64,000 nt of DNA from Jiangella alkaliphila (lineage in GTDB: Bacteria; Actinomycetota; Actinomycetes; Jiangellales; Jiangellaceae). The stretch's first letter is position 1; every line of letters starts with the position of its first letter. Below the pieces are notes generated by a model. That model was not told the DNA's origin, ran no database searches, and was given only the letters and a program-made list of their open reading frames with translations. The position numbers were made by a program, and so were the translations under genes. The DNA is taken from NCBI RefSeq assembly GCF_900105925.1, contig NZ_LT629791.1, positions 1,550,001 to 1,614,000 of the forward strand, given 5' to 3'. Shown one piece after another: positions 17,026 through 24,570 of this stretch.

Positions 17026-19365
17026 GTGACGATCGCATCGCAGCAGCAGCCGGCCCGGGTCGCCGTCGTGAGCGTCGGCGCCATCACCTCCCAGGGCCCG
17101 ACCGCCAGCGACCTGTGGCAGGGCGCGGAGAAGGGCCGGGTCGCCATCGGGCCGGTCCGCCACATGTCGATGGAGGGCTTCCGCACCGGCCTCGCCGGCG
17201 AGGTGCAGGACGAGCACCGGCCGCGCGGCCGGACCGGCTACCCGAACGGCTACCGCGACCGCGCCGTGGAGTTCGCGCTCGTCGCGGCCGAGGAGGCGAT
17301 GTCGGCCAGCGGACTCGGCACCGACGACGTCCCGTCGGACCGGTGGGGCGTCGTCGTCGGCAGCTGCAACGCCGGGCTGATCAGCGGCCGGCACTGGTAC
17401 CTCGAACGGATGCGCGGCGGCTCGGCCGATCCCGCACTGCTGATGTTCGTGCCGCCGCAGGCGATCGCCGAGGCGCTCGCGGGCAGGTACCGCATCAAGG
17501 GCCCCGCGCTGTCGGTGAACACGGCCTGCGCCGCCGGCGCCAACGCCATCGGCTACGCCGCCGAGCTGATCCGCTGGGGGGAGGCCGACGCCGTGCTCAC
17601 CGGCGGCAGCGACGCGCTGTCGGACGTCCTGGTGGCCGGCTTCAACGCGTTGGAGTCGCTGTCGCCGGAGCCCGCGGCGCCGTACTCGCGCGACCGGCTC
17701 GGGCTGTCGCTCGGCGAGGGCAGCGGCATGCTCGTCCTGGTCCGCGAGGACCTCGCTCGCAAGCTGGGGCTGCCGGTGGTCGCCGAGGTGGCCGGCTACG
17801 GCCTGTCCGCCGACGGCTACGACGCCACGGCGCCGCACCCCGGCGGCCGCGGCGCGTCGCGCGCCATCCAGGCGGCGCTGCGGTCCGCCGGCGTGGCCGC
17901 GGACGAGGTCGGCTACGTGAACAGCCACGGCACCGGCACGGCGAAGAACGACCCGGCCGAGACCAAGGCGACCAAGCTCGGGCTCGGCGAGGCGGCCCAC
18001 TCGGTCGCGGTGAGCAGCACGAAGTCGATGATCGGGCACCTGCTGGGCGCCGCCGGCGCGGTCGAGGCGATCGTGACGGTCCGGGCGCTGGAGGAGCAGA
18101 CGGCGCCGCCGACGGCGAACTTCACCGAGCCCGACCCCGAGTGCGACCTGGACTACGTGCCGAACGTGTCGCGGCCGCTCGACACCTCCGTCGCGCTCTC
18201 GAACAACTTCGCCTTCGGCGGAGCGAACGCGTCACTCGTGCTGACCAGGAACCGCGCCTCGACCGCGCCGGTGCCGCGGCCGGACCGCGTCGTGGTCACC
18301 GGGGTCGGCGCGCTCACCCCGGCCGGCACCGGCCCGGCGGCGCTCTGGGACGCCTGGGCCGCCGAGCGCGACTGCACCATGCCCGAGCGTGACACCCGGG
18401 TCGCCCGCGTCGACGTCGACGTCAGCGAGTTCCTGACCGCCAAGCAGCGCCGCCGGATGGACCGGCTGGGCATTTTCGCGGTGATCTCCTCGCGGCTCGC
18501 GCTGGAGGCCGCCGGTCTGGACATCGACGACGACAACGCCGGGTCGATCGGGACGGTGCTGGGCACCGGCATCGGCCCGATGGAGGCGATGGAGGCGTTC
18601 TCGAGGCCGCTGTTCGAGGACGGGCCGCGTGCGGCCAGCCCCGCGGTCTTCCCCAACACCGTCTACAACGCGGCCACCGGTCAGGTGTCGATGCACGTGC
18701 GGGCGCTGGGCCCGACGTCGACCGTCACCACCGGGCACGCGGCGGGCGCGGCGGCGGTCGTGTACGCAGCCGACCTGCTCAAGCGCGACCAGGCGGCGGG
18801 CATGCTCGCCATCGCCGCCGACACGCTGACCGACGCGGTCGTGGACGGCTATCGCGACCTCTCCTCCGGCGGCCCGGACGGCTTCGCGGTCGCCGAGGCG
18901 GGCATCGCCGTGCTGCTCGAACGGCGGTCGGCGGCGCTCGCTCGCGGCGCCGCACCGCTGGCGGAGGTGCTCGGGTACGGCATCGCCGGCGACGGTATCG
19001 GCGTGGGCCGCTGGAGCCCGGGTGGCCGCGGGCTGGAGCGGGCGATGCGCCTCGCGATCGACCGGGCCGGCCTCGCGCCGTCCGACGTGACAGCCGTCTG
19101 GTCGTCGATCGCGGGACTCGACCGCGCCGACGACGCCGAGCGGGCGGCACTGCGCCGGCTGTTCGGGGACGCGGCCGGTACCGAGGGCCCGGCGATCCTG
19201 GCGCCGAAGAAGCTGATCGGCGAGCCGATCGGCGCCGGCGGAGCGCTGAACCTGGCGCTCGCCGTCGAGGCGTGGTCGCGCGGGCAGTACCGCGGGCCGG
19301 TGCTCGTCAACAGCTCGTCGCTCGGCGGCACGCACGTCTCGATCGTGCTGGCCCCGGCGTCGTGA
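17026..19365 (+). CDS. Ketosynthase-chain length factor didomain protein
   Basis: A 779-residue fusion of two KAS folds. The first (residues about 10-410) is active by sequence: NTACAAG (Cys168), NSHGTGTAKND (His301), IGHLLGAAG (His338). The second (from about 424, VVVTGVGALTPAGTG) has lost the triad: TTGHAAGAAA places His571 at the Cys position, the HGT loop is replaced by WSSIAGL, and GH becomes GE (KLIGEPIGAGG). KS-CLF pairs are normally separate subunits; fusions are known in PfaC-type PUFA synthases, but there within multidomain proteins. The gene starts with GTG after GAGGAGAG and lies 43 bases behind the stand-alone CLF, so the operon encodes two KS/CLF sets. Confidence 0.92.
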   Translation: MTIASQQQPARVAVVSVGAITSQGPTASDLWQGAEKGRVAIGPVRHMSMEGFRTGLAGEVQDEHRPRGRTGYPNGYRDRAVEFALVAAEEAMSASGLGTDDVPSDRWGVVVGSCNAGLISGRHWYLERMRGGSADPALLMFVPPQAIAEALAGRYRIKGPALSVNTACAAGANAIGYAAELIRWGEADAVLTGGSDALSDVLVAGFNALESLSPEPAAPYSRDRLGLSLGEGSGMLVLVREDLARKLGLPVVAEVAGYGLSADGYDATAPHPGGRGASRAIQAALRSAGVAADEVGYVNSHGTGTAKNDPAETKATKLGLGEAAHSVAVSSTKSMIGHLLGAAGAVEAIVTVRALEEQTAPPTANFTEPDPECDLDYVPNVSRPLDTSVALSNNFAFGGANASLVLTRNRASTAPVPRPDRVVVTGVGALTPAGTGPAALWDAWAAERDCTMPERDTRVARVDVDVSEFLTAKQRRRMDRLGIFAVISSRLALEAAGLDIDDDNAGSIGTVLGTGIGPMEAMEAFSRPLFEDGPRAASPAVFPNTVYNAATGQVSMHVRALGPTSTVTTGHAAGAAAVVYAADLLKRDQAAGMLAIAADTLTDAVVDGYRDLSSGGPDGFAVAEAGIAVLLERRSAALARGAAPLAEVLGYGIAGDGIGVGRWSPGGRGLERAMRLAIDRAGLAPSDVTAVWSSIAGLDRADDAERAALRRLFGDAAGTEGPAILAPKKLIGEPIGAGGALNLALAVEAWSRGQYRGPVLVNSSSLGGTHVSIVLAPAS

Positions 19366-20129
19366 CGGGACGGGTCCGTCCGACCGAGCACCTGGTCGAC
19401 GACGCCGACCCGGCGCTGGCGTACGGGCGGCTGCCCGGCGCCGGGCCCACGGTCGTGTACCTGCACGGGCTGGGCGCGCGCTGGCAGGTCTTCGCGCCCC
19501 TGATGCTGCGGCTGCGCGACGACGTCGACCAGCTGGCGCCCGACTTCCGCGGGCACGGCGGCTCCGGCCGGGCGCCGGAGCACTACGGCGCCGGCGACTT
19601 CGCGGCCGACACCGCCCGCTTCGTCCGGGCGACGGCGTCCGGCCAGGTCGTGGTCTACGGGCACTCGCTGGGCGGCTGGGTCGGTCTCGTGCTGGCCGCG
19701 TCGTACCCGTCCTTGGTGCACTCGCTGGTCGTGGCGGACTCGGCGATCTTCCCGGAGCGGCTGGACCCGAGCCTCGTGGTCGGCTACCTGGCCGACCTGC
19801 CGATCGCGCTGCGGTCCATGGCGAAGTCGCTGGACCAGCTCGACCCCGAGGTCATGGCGTCCTTCCGGGACGGCCGGATGCTGGCCGGCTTCGACCCGCA
19901 CGAACTGCTGGCGCGGGTGCGCTGCCCTACCCTGCTCCTGCAGGGTGATCCCGAGCGCGGCGCGCTCATGGGCGACGACGACGTGTCCGACGCGTTGAAG
20001 CTGCTGCGCGGCGCCGGGCATGTCCGGCTGGACGGCCTGGGTCACGGCCTGCACGTCGAGGACGCCGAGCGGGTGGCCGCACAGGTGCGGACGTTCGTCT
20101 GCGGCGCACCCGGCCGCCGAGAGGGGTGA
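19362..20129 (+). CDS. Alpha/beta hydrolase, candidate chain-releasing thioesterase
   Basis: 255 residues of a classic alpha/beta hydrolase: oxyanion segment VVYLHGLGARW, DFRGHGGSG, nucleophile elbow GHSLGG (Ser102), an acid in LLLQGDPERG, and the catalytic histidine in GLGHGLHVED. No signal peptide. Its GTG overlaps the KS-CLF stop (GTGA) and its stop overlaps the next gene, so it is made with the pathway. Release or editing of the acyl chain from ACP is the simplest role; the substrate is not known. Confidence 0.85.
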   Translation: MTGRVRPTEHLVDDADPALAYGRLPGAGPTVVYLHGLGARWQVFAPLMLRLRDDVDQLAPDFRGHGGSGRAPEHYGAGDFAADTARFVRATASGQVVVYGHSLGGWVGLVLAASYPSLVHSLVVADSAIFPERLDPSLVVGYLADLPIALRSMAKSLDQLDPEVMASFRDGRMLAGFDPHELLARVRCPTLLLQGDPERGALMGDDDVSDALKLLRGAGHVRLDGLGHGLHVEDAERVAAQVRTFVCGAPGRREG

Positions 20130-20584
20130 GCGTGGACGTCCTGGGGTTCGTCGTGATCGTGGTGGTGGGCTTCACCGCCGCCGCGGAGTTCGGCTCGTAC
20201 GCGTTCGTGCACCCGGTGATCCGCCGGCTGCCGCCGGAGTACCACGTCCGCGTCGAGCAGGGCCTGCTCCGGACGTTCGGCATCGTCATGCCGCCGCTGA
20301 TGACGGGGAGCCTGGTGCTCGCCATCACCAACGCGGCACGCGGCGGGACCGAGGGCGGCCCGCTGTGGCTGCGGGTGGCCGCCGCGGTGGCGTGGGGCCT
20401 CGGCATCGTGTCGACCGTTCTGGTGAACGTGCCGATCAACCTGGCCACGCTGCGCTGGGACCCGGACGCGCCGCCGGAGACCTGGCAGCGCACGCGGTCG
20501 CGGTGGGAGTGGTTCCAGGGGTTCCGCTCGTGGATGTACCTGGTCAGCTTCGTGCTGGTGGTCTGGGCCGCGACGTCCGCCTGA
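20126..20584 (+). CDS. DUF1772 (anthrone oxygenase-like) membrane protein
   Basis: 152 residues with about four membrane segments (VLGFVVIVVVGFTAAAEFG, IVMPPLMTGSLVLAI, VAAAVAWGLGIVSTVLV, WMYLVSFVLVVWAA). It has the family block NVPINLATLRWDPDAPP followed by WQRTRSRWEWFQGFRSW. DUF1772 includes fungal anthrone oxygenases but many bacterial members are uncharacterised. The GTG at 20126 overlaps the hydrolase stop; another GTG follows two codons later. Last gene of the operon; it may oxidise or handle the lipophilic product at the membrane. Confidence 0.8.
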   Translation: MSVDVLGFVVIVVVGFTAAAEFGSYAFVHPVIRRLPPEYHVRVEQGLLRTFGIVMPPLMTGSLVLAITNAARGGTEGGPLWLRVAAAVAWGLGIVSTVLVNVPINLATLRWDPDAPPETWQRTRSRWEWFQGFRSWMYLVSFVLVVWAATSA

Positions 20585-21055
20585 GCGGCCGCCGCGGCCC
20601 GGGCGGGGGCTGGATGAATGAGTCCAGTTCTCACTGGTCGGTAGGCGGTTGGCGCGTGGTGTTCGGCGGGTGAGGCCCGGCGGTCCTCACCCGGCGTGAG
20701 CGCACCTGACCCGCCGCGGGACCACATCGGGGCGCCGGCCCGGTCTCGATCCGGTCCTGACGCGGGTGAGGTGCACCCCACCAGGGTGAGGAGCGGGCGC
20801 CGGCGACCACCGCGTCTCCCGCCGTCCTGCGCCGCAAGCCGCGAGAACCTTGATCAAGGCGCGGTAGTTGCTGCCCTGGCGACAACAACCCCCGCCATGA
20901 TCATTCGGACTCACTCCGGCATCCCCACCTCAGTGTGTGAGTTCGCTGCGTCGGGTGGGGTGGATCACTGTTGCTCTGGCGACAGCGACGCCGCCCGGCA
21001 AGCACAGCCCGCTCAAACTCGGTTCAAGTGTCGGAGTTTCGGGGACCGAGCTTCG
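20585..21055. other. Non-coding stretch between the acyl operon and a convergent operon
   Basis: 471 bases without a supportable gene. It holds a hairpin at 20667-20693, the 12-base palindrome CCTTGATCAAGG at 20848-20859, and two related segments around 20869-20889 and 20970-20990 that share CTGGCGACA. These look like terminator and dispersed intergenic-repeat material. Confidence 0.5.
20667..20693. terminator. Hairpin, probable end of the acyl operon
   Basis: Perfect 9-base arms CGGGTGAGG and CCTCACCCG separated by nine bases, 83 bases after the DUF1772 stop. There is no U-tract, as is common in high-GC actinomycetes. Confidence 0.45.
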
Positions 21056-21562
21056 CTAGGCGGTGCGCCCGCGCCGGGAGAGCCGGTCCTTCAGGCGGAT
21101 GCCCTTCACCACCAGCCAGGCCATGGGCTTGGGCATGTTGCCCTTGGGGAGCATGCCGAGCTGGCGGGCGGCACCGAACTGGTCGGCCTCCTGCCAGCCC
21201 TCGACGATGCGCCCGTCCTTCAGGCGCACGATGCTGATGGACTCGAGGGTGACCGATCGGCCGGTGGCCGGGAACCCGTTGAAGAAGCCGTTGTGGGTTC
21301 CCGTGGAGCTCCAGCGGATGACGACGAAGTCGCCCTCGGCAATCAGTTCGTGAACGTCCATCGTGAAATCAGGGAGGCCGGTGCTGATGCGCCGCATGGC
21401 TTCGCGCATTCCCTCACGGCCGGCCGGCAGATCGCCTTCGCGGATCTGGTCGTGGAAGACGACGTCGTCGGCGACGACTTCTTCGGCCACCGCCCAGTCT
21501 CCTTTACCCCAGGCCTGCTCGAGATAGTTTGCGACAATAGCCTTGTTCTCTTCCGGGCTCAT
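21056..21562 (-). CDS. SnoaL-like ester cyclase / NTF2-fold protein
   Basis: 168 residues. The first 130 form a SnoaL-type NTF2 fold: NKAIVANYLEQAWGKGDW, a DFTMDVHELIAEGDFVVIRW core, TGTHNGFFNGFPATGRSV, and GRIVEGWQEADQFGAARQLG. This is the ester-cyclase-like branch; SnoaL itself cyclises aromatic polyketide esters, but many relatives have other or unknown roles. A basic C-terminal tail of about 30 residues is extra. It lies 37 bases behind a FAD monooxygenase on the same strand, so the two form one transcript running toward the acyl operon. Confidence 0.85.
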   Translation of the reverse strand: MSPEENKAIVANYLEQAWGKGDWAVAEEVVADDVVFHDQIREGDLPAGREGMREAMRRISTGLPDFTMDVHELIAEGDFVVIRWSSTGTHNGFFNGFPATGRSVTLESISIVRLKDGRIVEGWQEADQFGAARQLGMLPKGNMPKPMAWLVVKGIRLKDRLSRRGRTA

Positions 21563-21599
21563 GGCATCTCTCTTTCCGTTCGGTGGCTCGTGCGGAGGG

Positions 21600-22775
21600 T
21601 CACGGCGTCGCCAGTGCGGGATGCCGTCGAGCGTCGAGTTCCAGCAGCGAGGGCGTCACCAGCGCGCCGACGGTGCGCAGGATGGTGGCGTTGGCGGCGG
21701 AGCCGAACCGGCTCTCCCACGACGCGGAGTCGCCCACCTGACGCGACGCCCACACCAGTAGCAGCGTCCGGGCGCGGCGGATGCGTTCGTACCCGCGCAG
21801 CGCCCCGAGCAGCCCGCCGCCGGCGGCCAGTTGCCGGCCCAGCACCACGGCGTCGGTCAGCGAGGCGCCGGCGCCCTGGCCGAGGTTGAACGTCATGGCG
21901 TGCGCGGCGTCGCCGAGCGTCGTGATGCGGTCGGTGCCCCAGCGCCGCCGCGGTGCCTGGTCGTAGGTGTCGCGACGGCGGATGCCGCCGGCCGGCGTGG
22001 CCTCGACCAGCGCCGCGGCGGTGGGGTGCCAGTCGCGCACGAAGCTCGCCAGAGCGTCCGCTTCGCCCAGTGCGTCGCCGGCCGGGCCCTGGGCGCTGTT
22101 GCGGACGAACCACCAGCAGACCTTGCCGCCGTCGAGGTGGAAGAACGCGAACCGGGCGCCCTTGCCGTGCAGGATGCGGAAGACGCCGTCGGGCGCGCCG
22201 CCGTCGTCGTCGGCGATGCCGAACCAGTGGGCGTAGCCGGGGTGCCGGGGCGCCGCCTTCGGGTGCAACCCGCCGCGGACCACCGACTTCAGGCCGTCGG
22301 CGCCGACCAGCAGGTCGCCCCGCTCGGTGTGGCCGTCGGTGAAGACCGCGGTGACGCCGCGGCCGTCCTGCTCGACGCTGGACAGTGTGGCGCCGAGCCG
22401 CAGGCTGTCGGTGCCCAGCTCGTCGTGGAGCGCGGCGATGAGGTCGGTGCGACGCAGCGCGATGGGCACCGCGCCGATGGCTCGGCCGCGCTTTCCGACG
22501 TCGAGGCCGTTGAGCACGCGGCCGCGGGTGTCGCACATCTCGAACCGCTCGACCGGGTGGCCGATCTTGGCCGCGGCGTCGCCGACGCCGAGGTCGCCGA
22601 GCGACAGCACGCCCGCGTACCAGAGCACGTAGCAGCCGCCGACCTGGGCGGCCGCCAGCGACGGCGCACGCTCGAAGACGACGCTCTCGTATCCGGCGCG
22701 GCGCAACGCGATGCCGGTGGCGGCGCCGCCGACTCCGCCGCCGATGACGAGGGCTCGCCGGCCGTTCTTCCGCAT
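21600..22775 (-). CDS. FAD-dependent monooxygenase (PHBH-type aromatic hydroxylase fold)
   Basis: 391 residues with the FAD motif ALVIGGGVGGAATGIALRRAG, the second FAD/NADPH motif VGADGLKSVVRGG, and the GDAAHAMTFNLGQGA loop of group A flavin monooxygenases. These enzymes hydroxylate aromatic or polyketide substrates. The start at 22775 is chosen for the GGAGG placed just before the ATG and because the Rossmann motif begins eight residues in; the longer open frame upstream has no support. Together with the SnoaL-like gene downstream it forms a tailoring-type pair, possibly serving the product of the convergent acyl operon, though that link is inferred from proximity only. Confidence 0.9.
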   Translation of the reverse strand: MRKNGRRALVIGGGVGGAATGIALRRAGYESVVFERAPSLAAAQVGGCYVLWYAGVLSLGDLGVGDAAAKIGHPVERFEMCDTRGRVLNGLDVGKRGRAIGAVPIALRRTDLIAALHDELGTDSLRLGATLSSVEQDGRGVTAVFTDGHTERGDLLVGADGLKSVVRGGLHPKAAPRHPGYAHWFGIADDDGGAPDGVFRILHGKGARFAFFHLDGGKVCWWFVRNSAQGPAGDALGEADALASFVRDWHPTAAALVEATPAGGIRRRDTYDQAPRRRWGTDRITTLGDAAHAMTFNLGQGAGASLTDAVVLGRQLAAGGGLLGALRGYERIRRARTLLLVWASRQVGDSASWESRFGSAANATILRTVGALVTPSLLELDARRHPALATP

Positions 22776-23010
22776 GTCGCCTCCGCCGTGAAATGGTGTC
22801 GAGAGAGTGCCAGATTTCCACCGATTCGTGCTGATCCAAGCCAAGCATCGGTGGCGGCGAAGGTCAATATGTGCCGCGTGACAGTCGGGTAAAGGGGAGG
22901 TGAAGCCGATATTCGGCGGTAATGCGGAGTGCCGCAGAGAAAGCAGGCCGAAATGGCGCGTCCGGGTCAATCTAATGGCTCGGACGCGCTCTTCTCGGGA
23001 CCTTCTTCGG

Positions 23011-23421
23011 TCAGGCGGTCAATAGGCCGATACCCAGGGTCGCCAGGCCCGCCGTCAGGGACAGCGCGCCCAGCCAGATCAGCCAGACGAGCCGGTTGGG
23101 GGTGGTGCGGTCCTTGCCCATGGACGAGAAGAAGAACCCGGCCGGCATCAGGATGGCCGCCGCCGGGACGCCGCCGCGGGCGATCCAGGCGGCCGCTCCC
23201 TCGAGTGTGGTGGCGTCGGTGAGGACCGCCGTGATGAGGCCGAGCGTGATGAACATCCCGGCGTGTCCGTGTCCGGCGCGGGCGAAGGACTGCTGGAACG
23301 GGGTGGCCGGCAGGTCCCCGCGGGCCAGCCGCATCAGGAATATGCCACCGGTCTCGACGGTGATGGCGGTGAGCAGCAGGATGCCCGACAAGGTGGTGGC
23401 TTCGGAGCTGAGCTCGAGCAT
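23011..23421 (-). CDS. Small four-helix membrane protein
   Basis: 136 residues with about four predicted membrane helices (TTLSGILLLTAITVETGGIFLM, then AGMFITLGLITAVLTDA, AAAILMPAGFFFSSMG, LVWLIWLGALSLTAGLATLG written here as approximate segments). I do not recognise a characterised family. Start at 23421 (MLELSSEATTL) is preferred over upstream in-frame starts because the upstream region is the intergenic promoter. It is divergent from a TetR gene 63 bases away, so it is the likely target of that repressor. Confidence 0.75.
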   Translation of the reverse strand: MLELSSEATTLSGILLLTAITVETGGIFLMRLARGDLPATPFQQSFARAGHGHAGMFITLGLITAVLTDATTLEGAAAWIARGGVPAAAILMPAGFFFSSMGKDRTTPNRLVWLIWLGALSLTAGLATLGIGLLTA

Positions 23422-23450
23422 GGCGACCTTCCAGGTCAGTTTTCTGACAC

Positions 23451-23468
23451 TGTTATGTAACAACGTTA
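23451..23468. promoter_or_regulatory. Overlapping inverted repeats, candidate TetR operator
   Basis: TGTTA-TG-TAACA (23451-23462) overlaps TAAC-AAC-GTTA (23458-23468) in the 63-base divergent gap between the membrane protein and the TetR gene. Position and symmetry suit an operator controlling both genes. Confidence 0.5.
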
Positions 23469-23484
23469 GGCTACACTCCGTCAA

Positions 23485-24102
23485 GTGGGTAGGCCGCGAC
23501 TGCACGACGAAGCCCTGCGCGACCGGCTGCTGAGCAGCGCGGCCGCGACCGTGACCTCGACAGGGGTCCGGTCGCTGAGCCTGCGCGCCCTGGCCACCCA
23601 GGCGCGGACGTCCACGGCGGCGGTGTACTCGCTGTTCGGGGGCAAGCCGGGACTGGTGACGGCGGTCTACCAGCGCGCGTTCACGCGGTTCGGCGAGCAG
23701 CTGGCGCTGGCCGGGGTGAGCGACGACCCGGTCGAGGACATCGTCCGGCTCGGTCTGGCCTACCGCGACGGAGCGCTGGCCGACCCGAACGGCTACCTGA
23801 TCATGTTCGGCGACGAGGTCCGTCCGTCAGAGGTCGAGCCCGAGGTGGCGCGGGCCGGCGCCAGCACCTTCGAGCCGCTGCTCGACGCCGTCCGCCGGGC
23901 GGTCCGGGCCGGAGCGTTCCCGGCCTCGCCGCCGCCCGAGTCGATCGCCACCGCGCTGTGGGCCAACGTCCACGGCCTGGTGTCGCTGGAGCTGGGCGAC
24001 ATGATGCCGCCCAGCGCCGGTGATGCGGCCGGCCTGTTCGTGACCGCCGTCCGCGCCAACGTCGCCGGCTGGGTGGCGATGGCGGGCCGGCCGGACCGGT
24101 AG
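23485..24102 (+). CDS. TetR-family transcriptional regulator
   Basis: 205 residues. The N-terminal 50 form a TetR DNA-binding domain (VRSLSLRALATQARTSTAAVY, LFGGKPGLVTAVYQRAF), and the rest is a ligand domain of the TetR_C_33-like type with helices around PVEDIVRLGLAYRDGALADP. GTG start at 23485. The gene diverges from a small membrane protein, with symmetric sequences between them; local auto-repression and control of the neighbour is the simplest model. Confidence 0.9.
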   Translation: MGRPRLHDEALRDRLLSSAAATVTSTGVRSLSLRALATQARTSTAAVYSLFGGKPGLVTAVYQRAFTRFGEQLALAGVSDDPVEDIVRLGLAYRDGALADPNGYLIMFGDEVRPSEVEPEVARAGASTFEPLLDAVRRAVRAGAFPASPPPESIATALWANVHGLVSLELGDMMPPSAGDAAGLFVTAVRANVAGWVAMAGRPDR

Positions 24103-24106
24103 CGGC

Positions 24107-24466
24107 TCAGCCGCCGGTGGGCGTCGGGGTGGGGGTCGGCGTCGGTGTCGGGGTTGCGGTGTCGTTGCGCACCTCGTACCGGACGTCGTTGCCGTCGACG
24201 TCGGTGGCGGTGACCGTGAGGCCGACCTGCTCGCCGTCGACCGTCGCCGTGCAGTGCACCGACGCGTCCACCTCGCCGGCGAGGTCGCCGTCGCAGCTGA
24301 CGGACTCGACCGGCTGGCCGGCCTGCTCCTCCATCAGCTGCTCGACCGCGCTCTCGAGGTCGGAACGGGGCACGGACCGGTCGCCTAGCGCGGTGCACCC
24401 GGCCAGGGCGGCGGCGAGAGCGGCGGCGGCCAGTGCGGCCGGAAGGCGACGAGACATCATGGTCAT
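24107..24466 (-). CDS. Small lipoprotein, DUF4333-like
   Basis: 119 residues with a lipoprotein signal (LAAAALAAALAGC, the Cys being the lipid site), then a short domain with two cysteines (SVSCDGDLAGEVDASVHC) followed by DGEQVGLTVTATDVDG, as in DUF4333 proteins of actinomycetes. The C-terminus is a Thr-Pro repeat (TPTPTPTPTPTPTGG) produced by a short tandem repeat in the DNA at 24118-24158. Surface-anchored, function unknown. Its promoter region is shared with the divergent clpB gene. Confidence 0.8.
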   Translation of the reverse strand: MTMMSRRLPAALAAAALAAALAGCTALGDRSVPRSDLESAVEQLMEEQAGQPVESVSCDGDLAGEVDASVHCTATVDGEQVGLTVTATDVDGNDVRYEVRNDTATPTPTPTPTPTPTGG

Positions 24467-24491
24467 TGTTCCAGTGCTCGGGCTGGCCGCA

Positions 24492-24520
24492 CAGAGTTGA
24501 GTGGAATAGGCTCAACTCTG
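24492..24520. promoter_or_regulatory. HAIR element, HspR operator for clpB
   Basis: Perfect 10-base arms CAGAGTTGAG and CTCAACTCTG flank nine bases. The core reads GTTGAGT-N7-GCTCAAC, matching the known HspR consensus CTTGAGT-N7-ACTCAAG in six of seven positions per arm bar the outer and inner base. It lies 51 bases before the clpB start, and hspR is in the same window (2987-3403). Confidence 0.88.
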
Positions 24521-24570
24521 TCGCGGTTGGCTTCAGAAGAGACCGAACACACCGAACAGCGGGGAGATCG

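Noticed and set aside
10418-19365. Ladderane-type lipid cluster
   Set aside because: The desaturase-like protein and type II enzymes recall it, but the radical SAM genes and other ladderane landmarks are missing, so only the loose resemblance is noted.
20696-21889. 397-residue plus-strand open frame over the gap after the acyl operon
   Set aside because: It is antisense to the SnoaL-like and FAD monooxygenase genes over much of its length and has no domain motifs; a GC-rich shadow.
24118-24158. Short tandem repeat resembling a CRISPR or minisatellite
   Set aside because: It is a codon-level Thr-Pro repeat at the 3' end of the lipoprotein gene, with no spacers.
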